A stretch of DNA of 64,000 nucleotides from Anaerolineales bacterium (GCA_030583885.1 CP129480.1:434001-498000); one strand, 5' to 3'. Numbered from the stretch's first letter, positions 25,525-33,906 are shown. Made by a program: numbers and translations. Notes: generated by a model not told the origin, from the letters alone.

Positions 25525-26325
25525 ATGTCCATCGACGACCTCTCCACCCAATTCCCAACTTTTCAACGGGAACTAAAATCCTTCCTGTTGCGCATCACCG
25601 CAAGCATGCAGGATGCCGAGGATATCGTTCAAGAAACCTATCTCAAAGCCCAATTGAAATCTGACACGTTCAATGGCGAGTCGTCGTTGAAAACGTGGGT
25701 ATTCAGCATTGCATCCAATCTTGCCAAGGATTTGCTTCGTTCACAAAAACGCTGGCCCGAAACTGTGACCGATATTTGCAGGGAAGAATCCCTGGGCAAC
25801 CACGAATTCTTTCAAGAAGCCATGCACATTCGGCAAACGTCACCGCAGGGACAATTTGAAATCAAGGAACACATCGCTTTCTGTTTTACATGCATCTCCA
25901 AGTCGCTTCCGCTGGAGGGACATCTCGTCATTTTGCTAAAAGAGGTTTATGACTTCAAGGTCAAGGAGATCGCGCAGATACTGCAACTCTCCGAAGCCAT
26001 GGCAAAATATCACCTGCACGCCAGCCGAACCAAGATGATGGACATTTTCGATCATCGTTGTTCACTCATCAACAAAGAGGGCATTTGCCACCAGTGCACC
26101 GAGTTGAACGGCATCTTCAACCCAAAGCAAAAAACTCAGGAAGAATTGATCAAACTTGAATTGGTGAGGGAAGCAGAACATCGAAGCCGGGACGAACTGC
26201 TCGACTTGCGGATGAATATCCTGCGTGAACTCGATCCGTTCACTTCTGGTGCGGCGGAACTGCAACTGCACCACCTTGAGCACAACCGCCAGGTGATGGC
26301 GAAATACCTCGAAGAAAACGCTTAA
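25525..26325 (+). CDS. ECF-type RNA polymerase sigma factor with Cys-rich C-terminal extension
   Basis: A 266-aa protein. Region 2 is DAEDIVQETYLKAQLKSDTF followed by KTWVFSIASNLAKDLLRSQK. Region 4 is LKEVYDFKVKEIAQILQLSE with AMAKYHLHASRTKM. Beyond region 4 lies an unusual 80-residue extension starting HRCSLINKEGICHQCTELN, whose Cys-x8-Cys-x2-Cys pattern could bind zinc and act as a built-in sensor; no anti-sigma gene is adjacent. The following SRPBCC and DUF6855-like genes probably belong to the same unit. The ribosome site is weak. Confidence 0.85.
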   Translation: MSIDDLSTQFPTFQRELKSFLLRITASMQDAEDIVQETYLKAQLKSDTFNGESSLKTWVFSIASNLAKDLLRSQKRWPETVTDICREESLGNHEFFQEAMHIRQTSPQGQFEIKEHIAFCFTCISKSLPLEGHLVILLKEVYDFKVKEIAQILQLSEAMAKYHLHASRTKMMDIFDHRCSLINKEGICHQCTELNGIFNPKQKTQEELIKLELVREAEHRSRDELLDLRMNILRELDPFTSGAAELQLHHLEHNRQVMAKYLEENA

Positions 26326-26440
26326 GGGCCGCCCGTCAGGGCTGGTTCACTTCACTGCTTTGCTGGTTTGCTGGACAGGTTGCCCTACACCCTATCATTT
26401 TCTGATCCCCAATCGTCTAAATAAGAAAAGGAGATCAACC

Positions 26441-26893
26441 GTGAACCAAAAAGCAACAACCTTAAAGAGGACATTCAGCAGAGAGACCTCGGTCAGCGCG
26501 TCCATTGCGGCTGACCCCGCCACCGTATGGGCATTACTCACCCACGCCGCGGACTACCCGCGCTGGAACTCGACCGTCACTTCTATTCAAGGTGAGATCA
26601 AGGCAGGTGCGACCATCGAACTCAAGTCGACGCTGGATGCGAAGCGGACGTTCAAATTGAAGGTCAAGGAGTTCGAGCCGCAGAAACGACTGGTGTGGGG
26701 CGACGCCATGGGAAGCCGCGTGTACAGCATCGAAAAAGTGGCAAGCGGTGTGAACTTTTCGATGACCGAGAGAATCGGCGGTCCGTTGTTCCCGCTGTTT
26801 GCAGGGATGATTCCCTCCTTCGATAAGTCGTTCGACAAATTCGCCGCCGACCTGAAGAAGGAAGCTGAATCCATCCAACGTTCGAAGAAGTAA
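26441..26893 (+). CDS. SRPBCC/START-like lipid- or ligand-binding protein
   Basis: A 150-aa protein with the helix-grip START fold: SVSASIAADPATVWALLTHA, DYPRWNSTVTSIQGEIKAGA, and a long C-terminal helix (FDKSFDKFAADLKKEAES). Such proteins bind hydrophobic ligands; some in this group are annotated as polyketide cyclases. The start is GTG at 26441 with AAGGAG upstream; the ATG further upstream would add an unrelated leader. It sits between the sigma factor gene and a small conserved gene. Confidence 0.8.
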   Translation: MNQKATTLKRTFSRETSVSASIAADPATVWALLTHAADYPRWNSTVTSIQGEIKAGATIELKSTLDAKRTFKLKVKEFEPQKRLVWGDAMGSRVYSIEKVASGVNFSMTERIGGPLFPLFAGMIPSFDKSFDKFAADLKKEAESIQRSKK

Positions 26894-26911
26894 TGTTTAA
26901 GGAGAAAGAAC

Positions 26912-27313
26912 ATGGAAAAGCGTACGAAAGACAAGCCCTGGAAGTTGAAAACACCTCCGCTCACATCGGACTATGAAATGTATGTGGATATGAAGGACGG
27001 CAGAGAGATCATTGTCTGCACAGTTGGCTCAACCGTCCTGCACTACGATTATCGCTGTCTCGCCGACCTGTATGCCATGCTGAAGAAACACGGCGATTGG
27101 ATGGAGTTGGGAAGCAAGGACGAAAAACAGGAACCCGTGCAGGGCACCGTGGAATATTGGGGACGCTCGCCCAATAATCCAATTGGCGGGTGGTATGGAC
27201 TCAAGAAAGGCTTCCGCGGGAGATTTGCGATGTACATGCCGCCCTTGATGGAGGCGCTGGGCTTGGCTGAAGTGGAGCACAATCCGCGAAATAATCGAAT
27301 GAGGGCGAAGTAG
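26912..27313 (+). CDS. Small conserved protein (DUF6855-like)
   Basis: A 133-aa soluble protein, MEKRTKDKPWKLKTPPLTSD, with conserved-looking segments EIIVCTVGSTVLHYDYRCL, HGDWMELGS and MYMPPLMEALGLAEVEHNPR. I recognise it as the small family that travels with such sigma-factor/SRPBCC pairs, probably DUF6855, but no function is known to me. AAGGAGA precedes the ATG, 18 nt after the SRPBCC stop, so the three genes look like one operon. Confidence 0.7.
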   Translation: MEKRTKDKPWKLKTPPLTSDYEMYVDMKDGREIIVCTVGSTVLHYDYRCLADLYAMLKKHGDWMELGSKDEKQEPVQGTVEYWGRSPNNPIGGWYGLKKGFRGRFAMYMPPLMEALGLAEVEHNPRNNRMRAK

Positions 27314-27322
27314 GCATCCATA

Positions 27323-27390
27323 GCAAGTCCGCGCGTTGAGTGTGGCGCATCGCAAGTTGTACGCCGAGCCGGCGCCGATGATGAAGTAAG
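27323..27390 (+). pseudogene. lipA: Stranded 3' end of a lipA gene
   Basis: In frame this encodes QVRALSVAHRKLY then a short tail and TAA. It matches the last residues of lipA ([13 protein letters not shown]) and about 36 of 40 nt of 25445-25484. It has no start and no upstream lipA sequence. It is followed at once by a strong terminator that lipA itself lacks, so it looks like the original end of lipA displaced by the 1.8-kb cassette. Confidence 0.75.
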
Positions 27391-27396
27391 CCCTTG

Positions 27397-27425
27397 AACC
27401 CCCGCACCAGCGGGGGTTTTTCTTG
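27397..27425 (+). terminator. Intrinsic terminator after the lipA stub
   Basis: AACCCCCGC at 27397-27405 pairs with GCGGGGGTT at 27410-27418, closed by a 4-nt loop and followed by a T-run. Confidence 0.85.
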
Positions 27426-27527
27426 TGTTCATCTTGTCGGCGAATTTACCCCCGCTGAACGTCAGTGATTGAAGTTGACTATTTATGTAAGCTCTGTCCA
27501 AATATCTATCCGTTGAAAAATTCTTAC

Positions 27528-27556
27528 TTGAAATCTTTCGGTAAAGTGACTATACT
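27528..27556 (+). promoter_or_regulatory. Promoter of the exported-protein pair
   Basis: TTGAAA at 27528-27533, a 17-nt spacer, and TATACT at 27551-27556, 63 nt before the ATG at 27619. Confidence 0.55.
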
Positions 27557-27618
27557 TTTTTTAATCCCAGGCATTACGGTCTTTGTCACCCCATGCAGGA
27601 CATCGAAAGGAGCAATCG

Positions 27619-28557
27619 ATGAAACATGCATGCAAGTTTTCATGCCAGGCGCTGTTTTTGCTACTGATCCTGTCTCTCGCCTTTCTCGCAGACTCGCGGC
27701 CGGTGGCGGCCCGGACTGATCCACCAAAAGGCCCCAGCCCGCTCTTCGTGGGATTGATGACACCGGACATTCCCTCAGAAATTTGCATGGGGCAGAAATT
27801 AACAATTGAATTTTATTTCGTATATTTACGGGGAAGTAAAGCGCCCCCATTAGTTCCTCGGATGAATGAAGCAGAAGCAAGGCTATCTTCGAAAGTGGGC
27901 ACTGTTTCTCCAAAACTCTTCCGTTATACGAACGCCAAAGTTGGTGGTTCAGTGAACATAGAGAAATTCTCGTACGCCACCGGAAAGAAGGAGGGCAATG
28001 AAACCATCAACATTACAGTGTCTATGTTCGGCGAAAAAGTTGATCTTAAACCGCCGATCACGTTTAAGGTCAAAAAATGCAGCGCTTCAATGAAGTTCCA
28101 TCAACGGACGAGCTTTTCATACATGATGGCGTCGGTGATCACCACCTACAGCGGCAGCGGTACCCTCAAGATGGATGAAAACGGGGGGATCAGCGGCAGC
28201 GGCACCCAGGCGATATGGAGCGATATCCCGCCCTATTCCCTGGATGGAGGTTCGTGCGTGCACAGCCCGCCTTGGGAGGGCAGTTCGGGCATCACCTTCA
28301 GCGGCCAGATGGACGACGACGGCGCCGCCGTGGTGAGCATGGAATTGGCGGCCCTGAGCGTGAACAGTACCACGCTCACCTGCACCGGCGAAGATCACAG
28401 CGCCAGTATGTCTTTTCCGGGTTATACCTACGGCGCCTGCCAGATCGTGCTGGATGATTTTAGCTTTGAATCAGGGACGTTGGACGTTCCCTTTAACTGC
28501 CCCGGTGAGGAGCCGTACACCGTTCCGATCACGATCATTCCAAGGAGGGGATCATGA
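27619..28557 (+). CDS. Secreted protein of unknown function
   Basis: A 312-aa protein with a clear signal sequence (CQALFLLLILSLAFLADSRP). Two parts are visible. A first half of Ig-like strands (residues about 45-165) has ordinary, more AT-rich codons. A second half (from about 170) has strands rich in Gly, Ser and Thr (TYSGSGTLKMDENGGISGSG) and four Cys that could pair, in GC-rich DNA. The change in composition near 28110 hints at a mosaic gene. It overlaps the next lipoprotein gene by 4 nt. GAAAGGAG precedes the ATG. I do not recognise the family. Confidence 0.65.
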   Translation: MKHACKFSCQALFLLLILSLAFLADSRPVAARTDPPKGPSPLFVGLMTPDIPSEICMGQKLTIEFYFVYLRGSKAPPLVPRMNEAEARLSSKVGTVSPKLFRYTNAKVGGSVNIEKFSYATGKKEGNETINITVSMFGEKVDLKPPITFKVKKCSASMKFHQRTSFSYMMASVITTYSGSGTLKMDENGGISGSGTQAIWSDIPPYSLDGGSCVHSPPWEGSSGITFSGQMDDDGAAVVSMELAALSVNSTTLTCTGEDHSASMSFPGYTYGACQIVLDDFSFESGTLDVPFNCPGEEPYTVPITIIPRRGS

Positions 28558-29585
28558 ACCGCGCCGCAGTTGCAGTGACCTGCCTGGCGCTGCTTGCGTT
28601 GTCATGCCGCGCCTTCGGCGTTGGAACCGATAACCAGAACGGGAACATACCACAGGCCGGGAATGTTGACCTGAGCGGCTACTTTTTACCCGACCCGACC
28701 GCGGGGCTGGATGGGCTGCAAAGTTATGTCCAGACCCTTTCCATTTCCTTCCGTGGATCGCAGAACGGAATCGCGTTTGAGTACATCGATACTTACCGCC
28801 AGGAAGCCAACCGCCAAATCAACGCGCAATTCACCTTTGTGGATATTGCCAGGCTTGAAGGCGGCCGGGATAACATTCTCTCCGGGCACCTTGGCGAGGC
28901 CTATTACTCACAAATGGATGACGGCGAATGCCGTGTTTCATGGGGCGAGCGCGCGGAAGGTAGCCAGCCATTTGTGCCGGCACGATTGCTGCCTCCCCTG
29001 CTTTCCGCCAGGGAGGGCGGCCAGGAGCCGGTGAATGGAGTCCAGGCCCGGCGCTATGATTTCGATGCCGCTGTCTTGGAATATCCACCCAGCACAACCG
29101 TGGAGGGGCAGGTATGGCTGGCTGAAGCGGGCGGATATGTGGTGAAGTACTCGATGCGGATTCAGGGCGCAGGTGATTTTTTTGGGGAGGGTGTGCAGGG
29201 GGAACAGGCATTTGAATATGAACTTGACCAGGTGGACACGTTCGAAGGTCCGCAGCTGCCGCAGGGTTGCCTGGCGGTGCTGACCGATTTCCCGATCATG
29301 GATGACGCGTTCGACATCCAGCGGTTACCGGGCGTGCTGGCCTATACCAGTTCCTCCGACACAGCGCAAATCAAGGATTTTCACGAACAGCAACTTCAGG
29401 ATAGGGGTTGGGGGGCCGGCAGTACGCATTTCATCCCGGATGGTGGAACCACGCTGGTGTTCATGCATATGGAGGAACTGCATATCACCTACGTCACCTT
29501 GCAGGCCGCTGCGGCCGGTACTTGGGTGACGGTGAAGGTCGAGCCAATGCAGCCATCCCTGCCGGGCCTGATGCCGCTACCTTGA
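28554..29585 (+). CDS. Lipoprotein of unknown function
   Basis: A 343-aa protein with lipobox LLALSCRAFG near residue 18. The body is beta-rich and resembles LolA/LppX-type lipid-carrying lipoproteins in layout (QTLSISFRGSQNGIAFEYID, VNGVQARRYDFDA, VWLAEAGGYVVKYSMRIQGA). The end (IKDFHEQQLQDRGW...TTLVFMHMEELHITY) resembles a small alpha/beta domain seen at the end of other exported proteins of this type. It overlaps the preceding secreted protein gene (ATGA), and the two probably act together at the cell surface. Function unknown. Confidence 0.65.
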   Translation: MNRAAVAVTCLALLALSCRAFGVGTDNQNGNIPQAGNVDLSGYFLPDPTAGLDGLQSYVQTLSISFRGSQNGIAFEYIDTYRQEANRQINAQFTFVDIARLEGGRDNILSGHLGEAYYSQMDDGECRVSWGERAEGSQPFVPARLLPPLLSAREGGQEPVNGVQARRYDFDAAVLEYPPSTTVEGQVWLAEAGGYVVKYSMRIQGAGDFFGEGVQGEQAFEYELDQVDTFEGPQLPQGCLAVLTDFPIMDDAFDIQRLPGVLAYTSSSDTAQIKDFHEQQLQDRGWGAGSTHFIPDGGTTLVFMHMEELHITYVTLQAAAAGTWVTVKVEPMQPSLPGLMPLP

Positions 29586-29661
29586 AGAAACGAACTCCGC
29601 GCGGGGATGACCGGGGGGAGCCATTGTCTGTGGTGAAATAAATGGTGAATGTAAAACGAGG

Positions 29662-29693
29662 AACTCCCGGCACAAATGTGCCGGGAGTTTTTT
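29662..29693 (+). terminator. Intrinsic terminator of the exported-protein operon
   Basis: A 12-bp stem (AACTCCCGGCAC with its complement at 29678-29689), an AAAT loop and a T-run. Confidence 0.88.
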
Positions 29694-29699
29694 GTAAAA

Positions 29700-29742
29700 A
29701 TGCTCGCCGCCAGGGTGAGGGGGGCACCCTAACGACGAGCAG
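29700..29742. repeat. Nested hairpin, possible RNA structure
   Basis: TGCTCG near 29701 pairs with CGAGCA near 29741, and inside it AGGGTG pairs with CACCCT around a G-rich loop. There is no T-run, so it is not a standard terminator. It may be an RNA element ahead of the small ORF. Confidence 0.4.
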
Positions 29743-29793
29743 GTACATTCTATCAGAAAATCAATGGTAAAACCAGTCCGTGCGGAGGCGAGC

Positions 29794-29895
29794 GTGAGCG
29801 CGGGCAGTTATATCGTTTTCGACATCGGCCTGCTCTTCGTCGCCTTGACACTGGGATTGACTCCCATTGCCTTCGTCCTGCGCAATAAAGGGTGA
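29794..29895 (+). CDS. Candidate 33-aa single-helix membrane peptide
   Basis: A short frame reads from GTG 29794 (or from ATG 29764, giving 43 aa). GGAGG stands at 29784-29788, 5 nt before the GTG. The peptide has one strong hydrophobic segment, VFDIGLLFVALTLGLTPIAF, and ends VLRNKG with a positive tail, so it would sit in the membrane with the C-terminus inside. It lies between the exported-protein operon and the phn genes. The evidence is composition and ribosome site only. Confidence 0.35.
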   Translation: MSAGSYIVFDIGLLFVALTLGLTPIAFVLRNKG

Positions 29896-30032
29896 TCTTT
29901 TCAGGAGATACAGTAGCCTGGTAAACTTTTTTAAGAATAGCGTACTTGTTCTTACCGCGACTTTGCGTTATCATGATTCTGTCAGGGGTGGCTGCACCCC
30001 ACAAATCCCATTATCTCTTAAGAGGAGAAGAT

Positions 30033-31124
30033 ATGAACAAACGTTTGTCTTTCGTCCTGCTGGCGATCTTCGTTTCCGTTGCGATGATCCTCAGCGCCTG
30101 CGGCGCTCCTGCCACAGAAGCCCCCGCTCCCACTGCAGTTCCGCCCACCGCAGAGCCTACTGAAGAGCCAACTCCTGAACTTGGTTCACCTGAACAACCG
30201 ATCAAGGTACTCTTCGTTCCATCCGTGGATGTAGACTTCATGATCGAGAGCGGCGCCCTGATTGAACAAGCATTGAATGAAGCCACCGGTCTGACCTTCG
30301 AGGTCAGCGTGCCCACCTCCTACGCCGCAACTATTGAGGAAATGTGCGCTTCGCCTGATGACACCATCGGGTTTATCCCGGCAGTCCCTTATGTGCTTGC
30401 CAATCAACTGTGTGGCGTTCAGCCCGGCTTAGCGGCCGAACGCCGCGGCTGGAATATCTACTGGACCGGCTTCTTCGTCGCCCGCGACAGCGAATTCCAG
30501 ACCCTCGAGGATCTGGCTGGCGCCAAGTGGGCTTACCCGGATGCCAGCTCCACTTCAGGTTACCTGTACCCCGCATCCATCTTTTCTGATTTGGGCATCG
30601 AAGTTGGCGAAACAGTCGAGGCTGGCGGTCACCCACAGTCCATCCTGGCGGTATATAACGGACAGGCTGATGTCGCCACCGCCTTCTTCAGCCCTCCCTT
30701 GTTGCCGGAAGGCCGTTGGGCAATAGGTGATTCCCCAGAGGTTCCTGATGATGTGCTGGATTCCTGCGCCCCGAATGCAGAGGGTGAGTTGTGGTGCGGT
30801 GACTACCGTGTGCTGGATGCCCGCGGAAGCGTAACCGGTGATGCGCCTGACATCGTCCAGAAGGTCCGTCTCCTGACCCTCTCCAAGGAAATTCCCAACG
30901 ATACCATGTCCTTCTCCCCGAATTTCCCTGACGAGTTGAAGCAGGTCATCATTGATGCTTTGATCGAATTTATCGATCTCGAAAACCCGGCCTGCGCCGA
31001 CTCCCTTTGCAACGAGAAATTCTACAGCTGGACCGCAGCCGGACCAATCGCAGATGAGAACTTTGACGGCGTCCGCATTCTGGTTGCCCAACAAGGGATC
31101 ACTCTCGAAAACCTTGGTGAGTAG
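30033..31124 (+). CDS. phnD: Phosphonate/phosphite-type ABC transporter substrate-binding lipoprotein
   Basis: A 363-aa lipoprotein: signal sequence, lipobox MILSACGAPA, a Pro/Glu/Thr-rich linker, then a PhnD-type periplasmic-binding fold (KVLFVPSVDVDFMIESGALI, GLTFEVSVPTSYAATIEEM, AKWAYPDASSTSGYLYPASI). The ligand may be phosphonate, phosphite or another oxyanion. AGAGGAGAAG precedes the ATG at 30033. The phnC and phnE genes follow after a hairpin at 31145-31170, which may let this gene be expressed above the other two. Like the rest of the phn block it is lower in GC than its surroundings. Confidence 0.9.
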   Translation: MNKRLSFVLLAIFVSVAMILSACGAPATEAPAPTAVPPTAEPTEEPTPELGSPEQPIKVLFVPSVDVDFMIESGALIEQALNEATGLTFEVSVPTSYAATIEEMCASPDDTIGFIPAVPYVLANQLCGVQPGLAAERRGWNIYWTGFFVARDSEFQTLEDLAGAKWAYPDASSTSGYLYPASIFSDLGIEVGETVEAGGHPQSILAVYNGQADVATAFFSPPLLPEGRWAIGDSPEVPDDVLDSCAPNAEGELWCGDYRVLDARGSVTGDAPDIVQKVRLLTLSKEIPNDTMSFSPNFPDELKQVIIDALIEFIDLENPACADSLCNEKFYSWTAAGPIADENFDGVRILVAQQGITLENLGE

Positions 31125-31144
31125 TATTAGACGCTTTACCATTT

Positions 31145-31170
31145 CTTGCCCCAGGGAAACCTGGGGCAAG
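31145..31170 (+). terminator. Hairpin between phnD and phnC
   Basis: CTTGCCCCAGG pairs exactly with CCTGGGGCAAG around a GAAA tetraloop. The following sequence is A/T-rich rather than a T-run, so it may be a partial terminator or a 3' stabiliser of phnD mRNA. Confidence 0.65.
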
Positions 31171-31221
31171 ATTTAAATATGGGTATTATTCATTTCTAAA
31201 TTTATTCTTTTCGCCCACATT

Positions 31222-31249
31222 TTTAAAATTGAACATTTAAAATTGAACA
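31222..31249 (+). repeat. 14-bp tandem direct repeat upstream of phnC
   Basis: TTTAAAATTGAACA occurs twice head to tail, about 20 bp before the phnC start. Tandem half-sites of this kind are typical of response-regulator (for example PhoP-like) binding sites. Confidence 0.6.
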
Positions 31250-31270
31250 CAAGAAAGGCGGTCTTTCACC

Positions 31271-32023
31271 ATGCTAGAAGTCAAAAACCTCTCCAAAGTG
31301 TATGATGGTGACGTGCAGGCCCTTAAGAACGTCAGTTTTAACGTGAAGCAGGGTGAATTCCTGGCCGTGATCGGATTAAGTGGCTCTGGAAAATCCACTC
31401 TCTTGCGCTGTATCAACCGTCTGATCGAACCCACGGAAGGACAGATCATTTGGAACGGGCAGGATGTTACCGCTGCCAGTCAGGATGAGATGCGCCGCAT
31501 CCGTCGCAAGATCGGTATGGTTTTTCAGCACTTTAATCTGGTATCCCGTTCAAAAGTCATCACCAATGTCCTGGCGGGGAGGCTTGGATATGTCCACCCC
31601 ATGTTGAGCGCCTTTAACCGCTTCCCAAAAAGCGATATTGAAATGGCTCTCGCCCAACTCGACAAAGTTGGCATTATGAACCAGGCATACAAGCGCGCTG
31701 ACGAACTCAGCGGTGGTCAACAGCAACGGGTGGGGATCGCGCGCGCCATGATGCAGGAACCCGCCATGATCCTGGCAGATGAACCTGTCGCCAGTTTGGA
31801 CCCCGTCCTAGCTCATTCCATCATGCAACACCTCGAGAAGATCAACAAGGAAGACGGCGTCACCGTCATTTGCAGTCTGCACTTCCTGGACTTGGTACAC
31901 CGATACGCCGACCGAGCCATTGCGCTCAACGATGGAATATTAATGTTCGATGGACCACCCAATCAAATCGACGACGAAAAATTCCGGGAAATCTACGGCA
32001 AAGACGCAGAGCGTGTGGGATAA
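31271..32023 (+). CDS. phnC: Phosphonate-type ABC transporter ATP-binding protein
   Basis: A 250-aa ATPase. Walker A GLSGSGKSTL, Q-loop in GMVFQHFNLV, signature LSGGQQQRVGIARAMMQEP, Walker B AMILADEPVASLD, and H-loop in VICSLHFLDL. The RLGYVHPMLSAFNRF insert after the Q-loop is typical of PhnC. It energises uptake through the PhnE protein encoded 11 nt downstream. AAGGCGG precedes the ATG. Confidence 0.93.
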   Translation: MLEVKNLSKVYDGDVQALKNVSFNVKQGEFLAVIGLSGSGKSTLLRCINRLIEPTEGQIIWNGQDVTAASQDEMRRIRRKIGMVFQHFNLVSRSKVITNVLAGRLGYVHPMLSAFNRFPKSDIEMALAQLDKVGIMNQAYKRADELSGGQQQRVGIARAMMQEPAMILADEPVASLDPVLAHSIMQHLEKINKEDGVTVICSLHFLDLVHRYADRAIALNDGILMFDGPPNQIDDEKFREIYGKDAERVG

Positions 32024-32034
32024 AGGAGTTTTCA

Positions 32035-33870
32035 ATGAAAAATAAATCATTACTGCGATCTCTATTTGTTGGGCTGCTAACTCTCCTTGTCTTCATCACA
32101 TTCGCGTATGGCTTTTCGGTCACCAACATTAACTTCGAAGAGACCCGCTCTGAAAGACGTGTGGCTTCACTTACGCGAATTCTCAGGGCTTTGGCGCATC
32201 CAAAAATTCTCGATTACGAATTTGAGTCGGTGGATGTTGAGATACCCTTCTATTTGGGATGTCCCGAAGAAGGCGTTACACCCCATCAAGTAGAACGCTC
32301 AGGGGCGTTCATCCTGACCAGTGTCGCATGTGCCGATCCCAAGGAAACCATCATAGTGGAAGGATACAACTTCCAGGAAAACTCATCCGGACCCATCAAC
32401 TTCATCGGGTTCAGCCCCGATGCTCCTGACGGGGTTCCTTTGCAGATGGGAAGTTTTCAGGCGGATGCACAGGGAAATTTCCGGGTAGAAGTCACCATCC
32501 CCAACCGTCAGGTCAAGGAAGAACCGCAAGCCATCCGCGCCACCGGAAGAGTGCCAGTTGGAGTTCCCATGATCTCCCGGGAAGCCCTGGTCACCTGGGA
32601 AAAAATTGTTGAAACTGTGTTTATGGCGCTGCTTGCCACTGCTTTTGGCACTTTATTAGCCATCCCAATCAGCTTCTTTGCCGCCCGCAACTTGATGTCG
32701 GATATAAAGAGTACGCTCAGCCATATTTCCCTTTCGCTGATTGGATGGCCTCTGGGTATCTGGCTGGGGATTAAGGCTAGTGACCTTCTCACGACCTTGT
32801 TATCGCCCCTCTTAAATACGTTTCTTCCCACGCTGGTGGGCGCAATCATCCTGCCGGTTTTGGGATTTTGGTTCGTAAGGTGGTTCCTTTCCATCCAGGA
32901 TGATGATGCAGAGTCACAATTAAAAAAACGGCTCTCAAATCTACTCTACACATTGATCGCAGCCATCCTGGTACTTGCCTCGATTAAGTTCTTTGGAGAT
33001 ATTTTCCTTCAGGCTGGCCGTTACCTTACGCAAAATCAAGAGGCTCCGCTTTTCTTCATTCGAAAGTTTGTTTTCCAAGTGGGTGACATCGTGACCATGG
33101 TGTTACCCGCCCTTGCCGGCGTGATCGGCGGTGGGATTTTTGGCGGACTATTTGGTAATTTTGGTCAGACAATCAGCGACAGAATCGCTCCCGCAACTGG
33201 GAAAGTCATCAACCTGATCGTCACCCCGCTTGCCGGTGCTTTGGTAGCGGTTCTGACCATGCAGGGAATAGATTGGTTGTATCAGTTCAACAACCCGTCC
33301 ATCACAGTCCACTGGCCCGCTGGGATTGGCGCGATCATCGGACTGGCCCTGGCAATCACAGCCTCGCCAAAGAAATCGCTGCCAATCGGGATCATCTTCT
33401 ACGGAATCATCCGCACCATTCTAAATGGTACCCGTTCCATCGAAGCCCTTGTCATGGCAATCGTTTTTGTCGCCTGGGTGGGTCTTGGACCATTTGCAGG
33501 TGCGCTTGCGTTGGGACTGCATACGATCGCCTCGCTTGCAAAATTGTATTCCGAACAGGTGGAAAGCATCATGTCCGGACCTATAGAAGCCATACAAGCC
33601 ACCGGCGCAAATCGTTTACAGACCATCATCTACGCTGTCGTCCCGCAGATCGTCCCGCCTTATATTTCCTATACCATGTACCGCTGGGACATCAACGTAC
33701 GCATGTCAACGATCATTGGTTTTGTCGGCGGCGGCGGAATTGGTTTCATCCTTCAGCAGAACATCAACCTGCTTAACTACCGGGCGGCCAGTGTCAACAT
33801 GCTGGCCATTGCGATCGTTGTTTCCATGATGGATTACATATCATCCAAGATCAGGGAAAAATATGTGTAA
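32035..33870 (+). CDS. phnE: PhnE-type ABC permease with large insertion and N-terminal extracytoplasmic domain
   Basis: A 611-aa permease, more than twice the usual ~270. Residues 1-30 hold one helix, and 60-180 form a probable extracytoplasmic beta domain (ETIIVEGYNFQENSSGPINF). The PhnE permease begins at about 190 (VFMALLATAFGTLLAIPISF, FAARNL), is interrupted by about 225 residues with extra helices (about 223-447), and resumes at IRTILNGTRSIEALVMAIVF through the EAA-like GPIEAIQATGANRLQTIIYA to the end. AAAGGAG precedes the ATG at 32035. The DNA is AT-richer than neighbouring housekeeping genes. Confidence 0.88.
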   Translation: MKNKSLLRSLFVGLLTLLVFITFAYGFSVTNINFEETRSERRVASLTRILRALAHPKILDYEFESVDVEIPFYLGCPEEGVTPHQVERSGAFILTSVACADPKETIIVEGYNFQENSSGPINFIGFSPDAPDGVPLQMGSFQADAQGNFRVEVTIPNRQVKEEPQAIRATGRVPVGVPMISREALVTWEKIVETVFMALLATAFGTLLAIPISFFAARNLMSDIKSTLSHISLSLIGWPLGIWLGIKASDLLTTLLSPLLNTFLPTLVGAIILPVLGFWFVRWFLSIQDDDAESQLKKRLSNLLYTLIAAILVLASIKFFGDIFLQAGRYLTQNQEAPLFFIRKFVFQVGDIVTMVLPALAGVIGGGIFGGLFGNFGQTISDRIAPATGKVINLIVTPLAGALVAVLTMQGIDWLYQFNNPSITVHWPAGIGAIIGLALAITASPKKSLPIGIIFYGIIRTILNGTRSIEALVMAIVFVAWVGLGPFAGALALGLHTIASLAKLYSEQVESIMSGPIEAIQATGANRLQTIIYAVVPQIVPPYISYTMYRWDINVRMSTIIGFVGGGGIGFILQQNINLLNYRAASVNMLAIAIVVSMMDYISSKIREKYV

Positions 33871-33906
33871 TTTTGCTGATATACAACAACAGGAAAAACT
33901 GATAGA

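Noticed and set aside
29946-30032. Upstream-extended start for phnD
   Set aside because: The extension precedes a proper ribosome site and signal peptide; it is untranslated leader.
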